Part shown: positions 52,681 through 61,581 of the stretch, in pieces
Layout: each line of letters opens with the position of its first letter
How positions within the stretch are numbered: position 1 is the stretch's first letter
Assembly (NCBI RefSeq): GCF_035984655.1
Contig: NZ_JAXCHT010000015.1
Location: forward strand, 32,502-96,501
Direction of reading: 5' to 3'
DNA length: 64,000 bases
Source: Actimicrobium sp035984655
GTDB lineage: Bacteria > Pseudomonadota > Gammaproteobacteria > Burkholderiales > Burkholderiaceae_D
Translations under genes and position numbers: made by a program
Notes under the pieces: model-generated
The model's database searches: none
What the model was told of the DNA's origin: nothing
Seen by the model: only the letters and a program-made list of their open reading frames with translations

Positions 52681-53199
52681 TTAATCCGGTGACAACCCGG
52701 CAGTCGACACAAACGCGCCGCCGTGAAACACCAGCGGCGCGCCGGCCGAAAATTCGCAGCGCTCGACTTGACCCACAAAGATCACATGATCGCCTTCCGG
52801 ATAGCGACTGCGGTTGGCGCATTCGAACCAGCCCAGCGCACCGCGCAGAATCGGCTGGCCAGTCTGCGACAGGTCGAACTCCACACCCTCGAAACGATCC
52901 TGGATGCGGCTGGCAAAGCGTGTTGCGAGCGCCGCCTGGTCAGCCGCCAGGACATTGACCACGTAGTGCGTGCTGGTGCTGAATGCCGCCAGACTGCTGG
53001 CGCGATCACCCAGGCTCCACAGTACCAGCGGCGGGTCGAGCGAGACGGAATTGAACGAGGTCGCGGTCATGCCGAGAAAACCGCCGTCGGCAGTGCGGGT
53101 AGTGATGACCGTCACGCCAGTGGCAAATTGCGACAAGGCGTGGCGAAAATGGCGCGTGTCAAACGGTGAACCGGTAGTATCTTGAATGGGAGAGGGCAT
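52681..53199 (-). CDS. Flavin reductase family protein
   Basis: A 172-residue FMN-binding split-barrel protein. The family core is clear: FATGVTVITTRTADG, LGMTATSFNSVSLDPPLVLWSL, and a late HGGAFVSTAG. Such proteins supply reduced flavin to a monooxygenase or reduce other substrates; no monooxygenase is nearby. I chose the ATG at 53199 because AGGAAG lies just upstream; an in-frame ATG at 53223 lacks this. Confidence 0.9.
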   Translation of the reverse strand: MPSPIQDTTGSPFDTRHFRHALSQFATGVTVITTRTADGGFLGMTATSFNSVSLDPPLVLWSLGDRASSLAAFSTSTHYVVNVLAADQAALATRFASRIQDRFEGVEFDLSQTGQPILRGALGWFECANRSRYPEGDHVIFVGQVERCEFSAGAPLVFHGGAFVSTAGLSPD

Positions 53200-53297
53200 C
53201 GGGCTTCCTGAGAGTTGAGCCATTATGCCGAAAAATGAACGATGCAGTGGTGTTGGCAACTTTCCGGTAGAGTCGGTCTTTGCGTAAAGGAGCAACT

Positions 53298-53831
53298 ATG
53301 GCGACCGAAATTGCAACCTTGGGCGGTGGCTGTTTCTGGTGCATCGAAGCGGTATATCAGGAAGTCGACGGGGTCAGCGCGGTCGAGTCCGGCTACAGCG
53401 GCGGCAACGTGGCAAATCCGACCTATGAAGCGGTCTGCAGTGGCAGCACCGGTCACGCCGAGGTGGTCAGGGTGACATTTGACAACGCCATCGTCAGCTA
53501 TCGCGAAATCCTCGAAATTTTTTTCACCATCCACGACCCGACTACGCTCAATCGCCAGGGCGCCGACGTCGGCACGCAATATCGCTCGGTGATTTTTTAC
53601 CATTCACCCGAGCAGCACGAAACCGCGCGACACGTGATTGCCGAAATGGCCATTGTCTGGGACGCGCCCATCGTCACCGAGCTGGCCGCCGCGGGCGCCT
53701 ATTTCAAGGCCGAAGACTGCCACCAGAATTATTTCATCCAGCATCCGCTGCAGGGGTACTGCGCCTTCGTGGTGGCGCCCAAGGTGGCCAAGTTCCGCAG
53801 CACGTTTGCGGCGAAACTGCAGGCCAGATAA
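53298..53831 (+). CDS. msrA: Peptide methionine-S-sulfoxide reductase MsrA
   Basis: Repairs oxidised methionine. The 177-residue protein opens with TLGGGCFWCIEAVYQ (catalytic Cys in GCFWC), then SGYSGGNVANPTYE, STGHAEVVRV and DVGTQYRSVIF, all standard. The ATG at 53298 follows AAAGGAGCAACT. Convergent with pdxH with 20 bases between stops. Confidence 0.97.
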   Translation: MATEIATLGGGCFWCIEAVYQEVDGVSAVESGYSGGNVANPTYEAVCSGSTGHAEVVRVTFDNAIVSYREILEIFFTIHDPTTLNRQGADVGTQYRSVIFYHSPEQHETARHVIAEMAIVWDAPIVTELAAAGAYFKAEDCHQNYFIQHPLQGYCAFVVAPKVAKFRSTFAAKLQAR

Positions 53832-53851
53832 GCTGCGTCACGGTCGCGCTA

Positions 53852-54490
53852 TCACGGCTGCAGGCGCTCACGTTCCCAGCGGCCATCGTCATGCAGGCGG
53901 TAGGCGATGCGGTCATGCAGCCGTGATCGGCGCCCCTGCCAGAATTCCAGATAGTCCGGTATCAATCGATAGCCGCCCCAATGTTCAGGACGCTTCGGTA
54001 CGTCGCTGCCGACGCTTTGCTCGGCCTGTACAAACAATGCATCGAGTGCGTCGCGGCTGTCGATTGGCGCGCTCTGGTGCGACGCGATGGCGCCAATCCG
54101 GCTCGCCAGTGGCCGGCTGTTGAAGTAGGCATCGCTCTCGGCGGCGGAAATTTTTTCAACGCGGCCTTCGATGCGCACCTGCCGTTCCAGCTCAACCCAG
54201 TGGAACAACAGCGCGGCGTTGTTGTTTTGCTCGAGGTCCTGGCCTTTGCGGCTGGCGTAATTGGTAAACCAGACGAAACCGCGCGGATCAAATTCCTTGA
54301 TCAGCAGGATGCGCGACGACGGCCTGCCATTGGCATCGACCGTCGCCACGCTCATCGCGTTTGGCTCGGCGATTTTCGCCATGACGGCTTCATCGAACCA
54401 TTTGCCGAACTGGGCAATCGGATCGGCCAGTACATCGGACTTGGACAGGCTGGCGCGGCTATAGTCCTTGCGCAGATCAGCGATCGACAT
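53852..54490 (-). CDS. pdxH: Pyridoxamine 5'-phosphate oxidase
   Basis: FMN enzyme completing pyridoxal phosphate synthesis, 212 residues. Signature: MSVATVDANGRPSSRILLIKEFD near residue 45, RPLASRIGAIASHQS near 125 and the C-terminal FWQGRRSRLHDRI with W-E-R-E-R-L-Q-P end. The start overlaps the hemerythrin gene by 14 bases. Confidence 0.98.
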   Translation of the reverse strand: MSIADLRKDYSRASLSKSDVLADPIAQFGKWFDEAVMAKIAEPNAMSVATVDANGRPSSRILLIKEFDPRGFVWFTNYASRKGQDLEQNNNAALLFHWVELERQVRIEGRVEKISAAESDAYFNSRPLASRIGAIASHQSAPIDSRDALDALFVQAEQSVGSDVPKRPEHWGGYRLIPDYLEFWQGRRSRLHDRIAYRLHDDGRWERERLQP

Positions 54491-55037
54491 GTTGGTTCCT
54501 GACGGTGGGTGTGATGCCGCGGCGTTGCTGCATGGCGTCGCCGAGACGGGTCATTTGTGCGGCGCTGAACAGCCGCTTGGCCATCGGTGCGATGGTGCTT
54601 TCTTCTTTTTCCATATGCTGCTGATACATCGCCGAAAATGGTGCGATGGTGTCGGTCGCGATCCGCTCGGCGTCGCCGGCGACGACCGCTTCCAGCCCGG
54701 TTCTGAGCTGCTGCCAGAGTCCATCCATGCGCTGATGTTCATCGAGCAATTCCGGTAGCAGCGCCGCCAGCGCGATGGCGTCATCATCGCGTGCGGTGGC
54801 GCGCAACATCGGCAGCAGATCCTGCTCTTCATCCTGGTGATGGTGCGGGGCAGCGGTATCGAAATAGCGCAACACGGCAGCGGCGGCGCCACGCGCCTGG
54901 GCATCGGCGCCGTGGGCAGCCAGGTGCGCGGGCAGCCGGTCGAGCGTGGCGAGTTGTTTGCGAATGCGGTCGTGGCAGTGCTTCAGTACCGCGATCGGTA
55001 TGGTGAAATCCGGAGCTGTATCGAACAGCGCGTCCAT
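54477..55037 (-). CDS. Hemerythrin domain-containing protein
   Basis: A 186-residue four-helix-bundle protein. Iron-ligand candidates are spread as expected: HCHDRIRKQL near residue 20, HHHQDEEQDLLP near 67 (His, Glu), LLDEHQRMD near 100 and YQQHMEKEESTI near 140. Such proteins bind oxygen or nitric oxide or repair iron-sulphur centres. Overlaps pdxH by 14 bases, so probably coexpressed with it. Divergent from tcdA. Confidence 0.92.
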   Translation of the reverse strand: MDALFDTAPDFTIPIAVLKHCHDRIRKQLATLDRLPAHLAAHGADAQARGAAAAVLRYFDTAAPHHHQDEEQDLLPMLRATARDDDAIALAALLPELLDEHQRMDGLWQQLRTGLEAVVAGDAERIATDTIAPFSAMYQQHMEKEESTIAPMAKRLFSAAQMTRLGDAMQQRRGITPTVRNQHVDR

Positions 55038-55102
55038 GGGTTACCTTCATTTTCTGACTGCGTGAATTTTCATTTTAGGGTAAAACGAGGCGCTGCCTCC
55101 GT

Positions 55103-55108
55103 TAAAAT
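55103..55108 (+). promoter_or_regulatory. -10-like element immediately before tcdA
   Basis: TAAAAT ends 6 bases before the tcdA ATG at 55115. A transcript from it would start at or just at the ATG, giving a leaderless message. No convincing -35 element is seen. Confidence 0.35.
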
Positions 55109-55114
55109 GATTTG

Positions 55115-55951
55115 ATGAAATCTTCTCCTGCCTCACTTGTTGATTCGACACCCGACGATGTCGATGTTGAACGCCGCTTTGGCGGCATTGCCCGCTTGTA
55201 TGGAACTGCCGCGCTGGCGCGCTTTCGCGCCGCCCATGTTTGCGTGATTGGTGTCGGTGGTGTCGGCTCGTGGATCGTCGAGGCGCTGGCGCGCAGCGCC
55301 ATCGGCCAGATCACAATGATCGATCTGGATAACCTGGCCGAATCCAATATCAATCGCCAGATTCATGCGTTGACCTCGACGCTGGGGCAAGCCAAGGTGA
55401 CGGCGCTGGCTGACCGGATCGCGCAGATCAATCCGTTTTGCCGCGTCCATCAAATCGAGGATTTCATCGATGCCGATAATCTCGACGCCATGATCGGTGC
55501 GCACGACTACGATTTCATCATCGATGCGATCGACAACGTGCGCGCGAAAACTGCATTGATCGCGTACTGTCGCGCACATGGCCGCAATCTCATCACCATC
55601 GGCAGCGCCGGCGGCCAGACCGATCCGACCAGAATTGAAGTGCGCGACCTGTGCCGCACCGAGCAGGAACCGCTGTTGGCCAAGGTGCGCAAACGGTTGC
55701 GCGCCGAGCACGGATTCCCGCGCGGCACCCGCAACAAGTTCGGCGTCGAGGCGGTGTTTTCGACCGAACATTTGCAATTTCCCGGTGCCGGTAATGACGC
55801 GGGCGCCGACGACGACGCGCAAGAGTCCGCCGGCATCACCGGCCTCAACTGCGCCGGCTTCGGCTCGGCCATGGTGGTGACCGCGACCTTCGGCCTGGTC
55901 GCAGCGGCGCGCGTGCTCAATCGACTGGCCGCTGAAGTGGCAGCCCCATGA
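55115..55951 (+). CDS. tcdA: tRNA threonylcarbamoyladenosine dehydratase (TcdA/CsdL)
   Basis: ATP-dependent cyclisation of t6A to ct6A in tRNA; E1-like fold. The 278-residue protein has RRFGGIARLYG at the start, the nucleotide site VCVIGVGGVGSWIVEALARSAIG, DLDNLAESNINRQIHAL, IDAIDNVRAK and, late, GFPRGTRNKFGVEAVFSTE. The ATG at 55115 is preferred to a TTG one codon earlier. It links with the Sua5 gene earlier in the window as part of t6A modification. The stop overlaps ppnN (ATGA). Confidence 0.95.
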   Translation: MKSSPASLVDSTPDDVDVERRFGGIARLYGTAALARFRAAHVCVIGVGGVGSWIVEALARSAIGQITMIDLDNLAESNINRQIHALTSTLGQAKVTALADRIAQINPFCRVHQIEDFIDADNLDAMIGAHDYDFIIDAIDNVRAKTALIAYCRAHGRNLITIGSAGGQTDPTRIEVRDLCRTEQEPLLAKVRKRLRAEHGFPRGTRNKFGVEAVFSTEHLQFPGAGNDAGADDDAQESAGITGLNCAGFGSAMVVTATFGLVAAARVLNRLAAEVAAP

Positions 55952-57357
55952 CTGCTCCCATCCTCATTCTTGAAAGCTCCACTCCCATGATGTATCCGAC
56001 TGTCGATACCCAGATCGCGCCTGAAGGTTTGCTCGAAGTGCTGTCGCGCGCGGAAGTCGCCAAGCTGCTCGATCGAAGCCGCAGCGGGATGTACCAGCTG
56101 TTTCGCAATTGCTCGCTGGCGGTGCTCAACTGCGGCAGCGAAATGGACGATGGCAAGGTGCTGCTGGAACGCTATCCGCAATTCGACATCGGCATCATCC
56201 TGCGTGAACGCGGCATCAAGCTGGATGTGCGCGGCGCGCCAGCGAGCGCCTTTGTCGATGGCAAAATGATTCGCGGCATTCGCGAGCATCTGTTTGCGGT
56301 ACTGCGCGACATCATCTATTTCGATGAAGCGATTTATCACAGCAACGAGCTCGATCTCGATACCTCCGAAGGCGCCACCGACGCGGTGTTTCACATCCTG
56401 CGCAACGCGCAGGTGTTGCGGCCGATGCAAAATCCGAACATCGTGGTGTGCTGGGGCGGGCATTCGATCACCCGTATCGAATACAACTACACCAAGACCG
56501 TCGGCTATGAAATGGGTTTGCGCGGGCTGGATATCTGCACTGGTTGCGGACCGGGCGCGATGAAGGGGCCCATGAAAGGCGCCACCATCGGCCACGCCAA
56601 GCAACGCATGCGCAACAGCCGCTATCTCGGGTTTTCGGAGCCGGGCATCATCGCTGCCGAATCGCCGAATCCGATCTGCAACGAGTTGGTGATCCTGCCT
56701 GATATCGAAAAACGTCTTGAAGCATTCGTGCGCGCCGGGCACGGCATCGTGGTGTTTCCGGGCGGCCCCGGCACGGCCGAGGAAATCCTGTACCTGCTCG
56801 GCATCCTGCTGCATCCGGTAAATGCCGAGATACCGTTCCCGCTGATTTTCACTGGTCCGGAATCGTCACGCGACTACTTCGTACAGATCGACAAGTTCAT
56901 CGGCGAGACGCTCGGCGTTGCGGCCCAACAGCGCTATCGCATCGTGGTCGACGACCCCGCGCTGGTGGCGCAGGAAATGGAAAGCGGCATCAAGGCCGTG
57001 CGTGAGTTTCGCAAATTGCATGGCGACGCGTACTACTTCAACTGGATGCTGAAGATCGACGATGAGTTCCAGCACCCGTTTGCGCCGACCCACGAAAACA
57101 TGGCGCTGCTGCGTCTGCACAAGAATCAGCCGGCGCATGTGCTGGCGGCGCATCTGCGCCGCGCGTTCTCGGGAATCGTCGCCGGCAATGTCAAGGCAGA
57201 GGGAATTCGCACGATCGAAAAACACGGACCGTTTGTCTTGCAGGGCGATGCCGGGCTGATGCGGGCGATGGATGCGCTGCTGGCATCGTTCGTGGTGCAG
57301 CACCGGATGAAATTGCCGGGCAAGGCGTACAAGCCCTGCTACCGGATCGTGCATTGA
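55948..57357 (+). CDS. ppnN: Nucleotide 5'-monophosphate nucleosidase PpnN (LOG family)
   Basis: Cleaves purine and pyrimidine nucleoside monophosphates to base and ribose 5-phosphate; the E. coli enzyme is controlled by (p)ppGpp. The 469-residue protein has an N-terminal domain (MYQLFRNCSLAVLNCGSEMDD), the Rossmann-like core with GLDICTGCGPGAMKGPMKGA and the catalytic PGGPGTAEEILYL, and the C-terminal DUF3412-like part. I use the ATG at 55948 overlapping tcdA; internal ATGs at 55987 and 55990 are possible. Confidence 0.94.
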   Translation: MTAPILILESSTPMMYPTVDTQIAPEGLLEVLSRAEVAKLLDRSRSGMYQLFRNCSLAVLNCGSEMDDGKVLLERYPQFDIGIILRERGIKLDVRGAPASAFVDGKMIRGIREHLFAVLRDIIYFDEAIYHSNELDLDTSEGATDAVFHILRNAQVLRPMQNPNIVVCWGGHSITRIEYNYTKTVGYEMGLRGLDICTGCGPGAMKGPMKGATIGHAKQRMRNSRYLGFSEPGIIAAESPNPICNELVILPDIEKRLEAFVRAGHGIVVFPGGPGTAEEILYLLGILLHPVNAEIPFPLIFTGPESSRDYFVQIDKFIGETLGVAAQQRYRIVVDDPALVAQEMESGIKAVREFRKLHGDAYYFNWMLKIDDEFQHPFAPTHENMALLRLHKNQPAHVLAAHLRRAFSGIVAGNVKAEGIRTIEKHGPFVLQGDAGLMRAMDALLASFVVQHRMKLPGKAYKPCYRIVH

Positions 57358-57384
57358 TCTGACCGGGCGCAATCCCAGCCAGAC

Positions 57385-57666
57385 TCACTCCACAAGAATC
57401 CCGGCCAGGGCGCGTGCATGCGCGTTGGCCAGCGGCTTCCAGTGCAACAGGCCAAACAGCAGGGTCAGCAGGATGCTGCTGGCGAGACTGCCGCGGTATA
57501 GCCGCACATAGCGAAATGCCAGCACGACCTCAATGGCGTGGATGAACAGCAGCAGCGCCGACAGCAGCAGGAACAGATGCGCCGGACCGGGCGCCAGCAT
57601 GTCGGCCAGGCCAGCGGCGGCGAGCGCATAGATCGCCAGGCAAAACCCTTTGCATATGAGATTCAT
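57385..57666 (-). CDS. DUF1145-family membrane protein
   Basis: A 93-residue inner-membrane protein with three helices (MNLICKGFCLAIYALAAAGLAD, then LFLLLSALLLFIHAIEVVLAF and ASSILLTLLFGLLHW). The RYVRLYRG loop between helices and the FIHAIE segment fit the DUF1145 (YhhL-like) family. Function unknown. Convergent with ppnN. Confidence 0.85.
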   Translation of the reverse strand: MNLICKGFCLAIYALAAAGLADMLAPGPAHLFLLLSALLLFIHAIEVVLAFRYVRLYRGSLASSILLTLLFGLLHWKPLANAHARALAGILVE

Positions 57667-57949
57667 CGCTTTTCCCTGTTCCTGTTTTCGTGTCCGTCAA
57701 GTCAACGCCAGCCGTGGCCAGGGTCGTCGCAGACATCGTCGTGTTGTTTGTTCGACTCTAGTTGTCTTCGCGCAATGTTGTCAAGGTGATTGCGCGGTAT
57801 CGGGTGTTGCTGCCGCTGTTTAGCGCCAACAACCGGTGGCAGCGTGTAGTTATTGCCAGAATCCAGCCAGGCTGGGCGCCGCACGAGCAGGGGAATGCCG
57901 CCGCCAACTTGCGGATGCGGCAACGCACCGGGGACAATGCAATGCCGCC
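57667..57949. other. Gene-free stretch
   Basis: About 280 bases between the DUF1145 and phosphoesterase genes. Open frames on both strands here show no family signature or ribosome site, and no tRNA or hairpin RNA is evident. It presumably holds the DUF1145 promoter. Confidence 0.4.
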
Positions 57950-58870
57950 TCAGTGACAGGCGGCGCTGCCGGCGTCGTGAAATGGTTCGCCGGCGACGCT
58001 GATGAATTCCCATTCATACCCGGCCGGCTTGAGTTGCAGTTTGAGGACGCCGTAGGTGGCATTGTTGACCGTTTCGCTGCCGGCGCGGGCGAAGGCCAGC
58101 GGCGATAACTCCGCGCCACCGGTGCCCACCACGAATTGGCGCATGCCCTTGGCAACGTCGCGTTTTCCGAGCGCATCGACGGGGGAAAAACGTTCGTAAT
58201 CGTGATCATGGCCTGACAGAATCAGTTCGGTGCCAGCCTCGGCCAGCATGGCCCACGCCGCACGCATCTGATCGTTGTTGCCATGCCCGCCCGAGCTGTA
58301 CTGCGGGTGATGCCAGTACGCCAGCGCGCAGTGCGTCGGATGCGCCGCCAGATCGGCCCGCAGCCAGTCGAGCTGGGCCTGTTGCGCGTCGCCTTTCAGA
58401 TTGCTGTTAAGTGACATGACATGCCACTGCCCGACCTCGATGCTGTAATAGCCGCGCTGTTGCGGGCCGGCCTGGGCGCCGAAGTAATCGTAATAGCCGA
58501 GCGCGTCCTTGCTGTAGTACTCGTGATTGCCGGGGACTGGCCAGGTGCGCGACTTGAAGCGGCCCCAGGTCGGCCCGTAGCAGTCGGCGAACTCGGCAGC
58601 GGTGCCGCTTTGATAGACGTTGTCGCCCAACGCCAGCACCACGGCGCCGGCATCGGCCGCCAGTTCCGTCGCGACAAATTCGGCGCTGCGTGCCGCCATC
58701 GTCGATGATGGCGCCTGCTTGCGACAGTCCGCGATGTCGCCGGCGGCGAAGACGGTCACGCCCGGGCCGGCCAGCAGGCTCGGTGGGGCGGACTGGCCGG
58801 GGTGGGAATTGGTCGCGCAACCGGTGAGCTGGATGGCGACCATGACAGCGATGGCATTGCGCATTGACAT
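57950..58870 (-). CDS. Lipoprotein metallophosphoesterase (purple acid phosphatase type)
   Basis: A 306-residue exported calcineurin-like phosphatase. The signal peptide ends in the lipobox LTGC, so it is membrane-anchored. Metal ligands appear in order: FAAGDIADC, LALGDNVYQSG, VPGNHEYY, then LAYWHHPQY and SGHDHDYERF. Substrate is unknown. AGGAGAT sits before the ATG at 58870. It lies downstream of the trehalose operon with an 85-base gap. Confidence 0.9.
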   Translation of the reverse strand: MSMRNAIAVMVAIQLTGCATNSHPGQSAPPSLLAGPGVTVFAAGDIADCRKQAPSSTMAARSAEFVATELAADAGAVVLALGDNVYQSGTAAEFADCYGPTWGRFKSRTWPVPGNHEYYSKDALGYYDYFGAQAGPQQRGYYSIEVGQWHVMSLNSNLKGDAQQAQLDWLRADLAAHPTHCALAYWHHPQYSSGGHGNNDQMRAAWAMLAEAGTELILSGHDHDYERFSPVDALGKRDVAKGMRQFVVGTGGAELSPLAFARAGSETVNNATYGVLKLQLKPAGYEWEFISVAGEPFHDAGSAACH

Positions 58871-58955
58871 GTTGGATCTCCTGCGCGCAGCCTACGGTTT
58901 TTCGTCCGTCATCGCAACGGGGAAATACAGGTAGCCCCGATGACTGCGTCGACGT

Positions 58956-60740
58956 TCAGTAGGCCTCATCCCAGCGCATGCTCAGGCGTGTTGCGCACTG
59001 GATCAAGCCGACCATGCTGTAGGTCTGCGGAAAATTGCCCCACAGCTCGCCGGTATCCGGTGACACATCTTCCGACAACAGGCCGAGGTGGTTGCATTTG
59101 GTCAGCACGTTCTCGAACAATTTGCGCGCGCGTTCGACTTCGCCCAGCTGGGTCAGCGCGATGATCCACCAGAACGTGCAGACCAGGAAGGCCGTTTCGG
59201 GCTCGCCGAAATCGTCGCGTTCGTCGTAGCGCAGCAGGAAGTCGCCGCGCCGCAGGTATTTTTCTATCGCCGCGACGGTGCCGGCAAAGCGCAGATCGTC
59301 GGCTGTCAGAAACTGGAATTCGACCATCAGCAGCAGGCTGGCGTCGAGACGGTCGCCGCCGAACGTCGAGACGAAGCTGTTCAATCCGGCGTGCCAGGCG
59401 TGCTGGCAGATATGGTCGTGAATGGTCTGCGCATGGGCCTGCCAATACGCACTGCGTTCGGGCAGGTCGAGTCGCCTGGCAATGCCGGCCAGGCGGTCGC
59501 AGGCGGCCCAGCACATCATGCTGGAGAAGGTGTGCACCCGTTTCGCGCCGCGCAGTTCCCACAGGCCGGCATCGGGCACGTTGTAGTTCAGTATCGAGGC
59601 TTCGCCCAGTCGTTCCAGATCCTCGAACATCTCGCGTCCGGCCGGGCGTTCAAGGCGGGTGTCGAAGAATGCATGGGTACTGGCCAGCACCGCCTCGCCG
59701 AACACATCGTTCTGGACCTGCACGTAGGCTTCATTGCCGATGCGCACCGGACCCATGCCACGATAGCCTGCCAGGCCACTCGGCGTGGTTTCGGTCAGCA
59801 CCGCTTCGCGCCGGATGCCGTAGACCGGTTGCAACGGGATATCGCGGGTGTCGGCGATGATATTGAGGATGTAGTCGAGATAGTTTTCCATCGTTGCCGT
59901 GGCGCCCAGGCTGTTGAGCGCGTTGACCACGAAGTACGCATCGCGCAGCCAGCAATAGCGGTAATCCCAGTTGCGGCCGCTGTCGGGCGCTTCCGGGATC
60001 GAGGTGGTGGTAGCGGCGACGATGGCGCCGGTGTCGTCGAAGGTATTGAGCTTGAGCGTGATCGCGGCACGGATGACGACCTCCTGCCACTCGAACGGAA
60101 TGGCGAGGCTGCGTACCCAGCGTTGCCAATGGATGCGGGTGCTTTCGTAAAAGGTCCGGCCGACATCGGCCGGTGCGCCGACCAGCGTTTCATCGGCGCC
60201 CATCAGCATGGTCACGCCCTGATGCAGGAAAAATGGAATCTCATCGGTGATCGCCGACACCGACGCATCGGTGGTCAGGCGCATCGCGTGTGCTGTCCCG
60301 ACGAAGGAAATGTGATGGGCGCCGGCCAGCACCTTGGCGCGCTGGCCGCCGTAATTGCAGGCCGGTCGCACCCGCAAGGTGATGCGCGGCCGGCCGGCAA
60401 CGCGGCGGATCAGGCGCACCAGCATCGACGGCGTGAACATGCGGCCGTGCTGTTCGAAGCGCGGCGCAAAATCAATCACCTCGATGGCGTTACCCGCCGC
60501 GTCGGCAAAGCGGGTGATCAGGATGGCGGTGTTGCGCTCATAGTTCTGGCTGGAGGTGGTGACCCCTTCCAGCAGTACGTCGATCTGACCGAATGATCCC
60601 GCCGCCGGTTGCAGCAAACTGCAGCAGATCGGATCGCTGTCGAAGTGCGGGTAGCACCACCACGTAATGGCGGCGCTGGTGTCGACCAGCGCGCTGGTGC
60701 GGCAATTGCCGATGAGTCCTAGATTGAGATTGGCGGTCAA
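58956..60740 (-). CDS. Glycoside hydrolase family 15 protein (glucoamylase/trehalase-like)
   Basis: A 594-residue cytoplasmic enzyme. N-terminal beta-sandwich domain starts LGLIGNCRTSALVD..ITWWCYPHFDS; the (alpha/alpha)6 barrel has the acid-catalyst region ATTTSIPEAPDSGRNWDYRYCWLRDAYF and later ELWGNFPQTYSMVGLI with the second Glu. GH15 next to otsAB usually acts on trehalose or maltodextrins. Third gene of otsA-otsB-GH15, so it may recycle trehalose or supply glucose. Confidence 0.93.
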   Translation of the reverse strand: MTANLNLGLIGNCRTSALVDTSAAITWWCYPHFDSDPICCSLLQPAAGSFGQIDVLLEGVTTSSQNYERNTAILITRFADAAGNAIEVIDFAPRFEQHGRMFTPSMLVRLIRRVAGRPRITLRVRPACNYGGQRAKVLAGAHHISFVGTAHAMRLTTDASVSAITDEIPFFLHQGVTMLMGADETLVGAPADVGRTFYESTRIHWQRWVRSLAIPFEWQEVVIRAAITLKLNTFDDTGAIVAATTTSIPEAPDSGRNWDYRYCWLRDAYFVVNALNSLGATATMENYLDYILNIIADTRDIPLQPVYGIRREAVLTETTPSGLAGYRGMGPVRIGNEAYVQVQNDVFGEAVLASTHAFFDTRLERPAGREMFEDLERLGEASILNYNVPDAGLWELRGAKRVHTFSSMMCWAACDRLAGIARRLDLPERSAYWQAHAQTIHDHICQHAWHAGLNSFVSTFGGDRLDASLLLMVEFQFLTADDLRFAGTVAAIEKYLRRGDFLLRYDERDDFGEPETAFLVCTFWWIIALTQLGEVERARKLFENVLTKCNHLGLLSEDVSPDTGELWGNFPQTYSMVGLIQCATRLSMRWDEAY

Positions 60741-60783
60741 TTGGGTTCTCCGAAGAAGGTGATTGGCGCAAGAAAGCGGAACG

Positions 60784-61578
60784 TCATGCCTGAGCCGGGC
60801 GCGCGAGCGCGTCGGCCGGGGACAGGCGCCGGATCAGCAGGTCCAGCAACTGCACGATGTCGAGCCGGTGGTGCAGATAGAATTCTGCGTCGCTGTCGCT
60901 GCTGCGTTCGATACGGATGGTCAGCCAGTCGGGCCGGTGCAATCGAAATACATCTTCATCGGTGACGTCGTCGCCGATGTACAGCGCACTGGAAAAATGA
61001 TTGGCGTCGCACAGCAGCGACATGGTCTTGCCTTTGTCGGGTGCGTGCGGCGGCAACAGGTTGAAGACGCATTTGCCGCCGATGATGTGTGCGGCGGGCG
61101 TCTGTCCGGCAAACAGGTTCAGCAGCGCGAGCTCGGTTTTCCGGCGGTCGCGGGCCATGCGGTAGTGCACCGAGAGACTGTAGGTCTTTTGCTCGATCAA
61201 GATGCCGGGATCAAAACGGTCGTGGTCGGCCAGTGCGTGCGACAGGCGGGCATGCCATTGCTCGCACAGCTTGCGGTAGTCGTCGGCAGGTTCTTCCCAG
61301 CCAGCGAAACCTTCGATGCCGTGATTGCCCACCACAAAGTCCGGCTCGAATCCGAGTCGCTGGGCGATGTTGTCGAGCGACCGTCCGGTGATGATCGCCA
61401 CCGGCGCGACCTCCTGCAGACTCAGCAGGCGACGCAGGATGGGCGCCGGCATTTCGGCCTGGTCCGGATTGGTCACGATCGGCGCCAGCGTGCCGTCGAA
61501 ATCGAAGGCGCACAGGATGCCGGGACGCACCAGCTCGTCGAAGCGTTGCCCGGCGTATTCAAAGAAGGGTAGTGACAT
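60784..61578 (-). CDS. otsB: Trehalose-6-phosphate phosphatase
   Basis: HAD-family phosphatase of 264 residues. Motif I CAFDFDGTLAPI with the two Asp near residue 25, motif II AIITGRSLDNI, PDFVVGNHGIEG, and motif IV YIGDDVTDEDVF. It removes phosphate from trehalose 6-phosphate made by OtsA. Its ATG is 3 bases after the otsA stop. Confidence 0.97.
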   Translation of the reverse strand: MSLPFFEYAGQRFDELVRPGILCAFDFDGTLAPIVTNPDQAEMPAPILRRLLSLQEVAPVAIITGRSLDNIAQRLGFEPDFVVGNHGIEGFAGWEEPADDYRKLCEQWHARLSHALADHDRFDPGILIEQKTYSLSVHYRMARDRRKTELALLNLFAGQTPAAHIIGGKCVFNLLPPHAPDKGKTMSLLCDANHFSSALYIGDDVTDEDVFRLHRPDWLTIRIERSSDSDAEFYLHHRLDIVQLLDLLIRRLSPADALARPAQA

Positions 61579-61581
61579 GCG

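Noticed and set aside
57702..58013. 103-codon minus-strand frame next to the phosphoesterase gene
   Set aside because: No ribosome site or family features; it overlaps the real gene's 3' end in another frame.
59088..60596. 502-codon open frame antisense to the GH15 gene
   Set aside because: Shadow frame; GH15 motifs lie on the minus strand.
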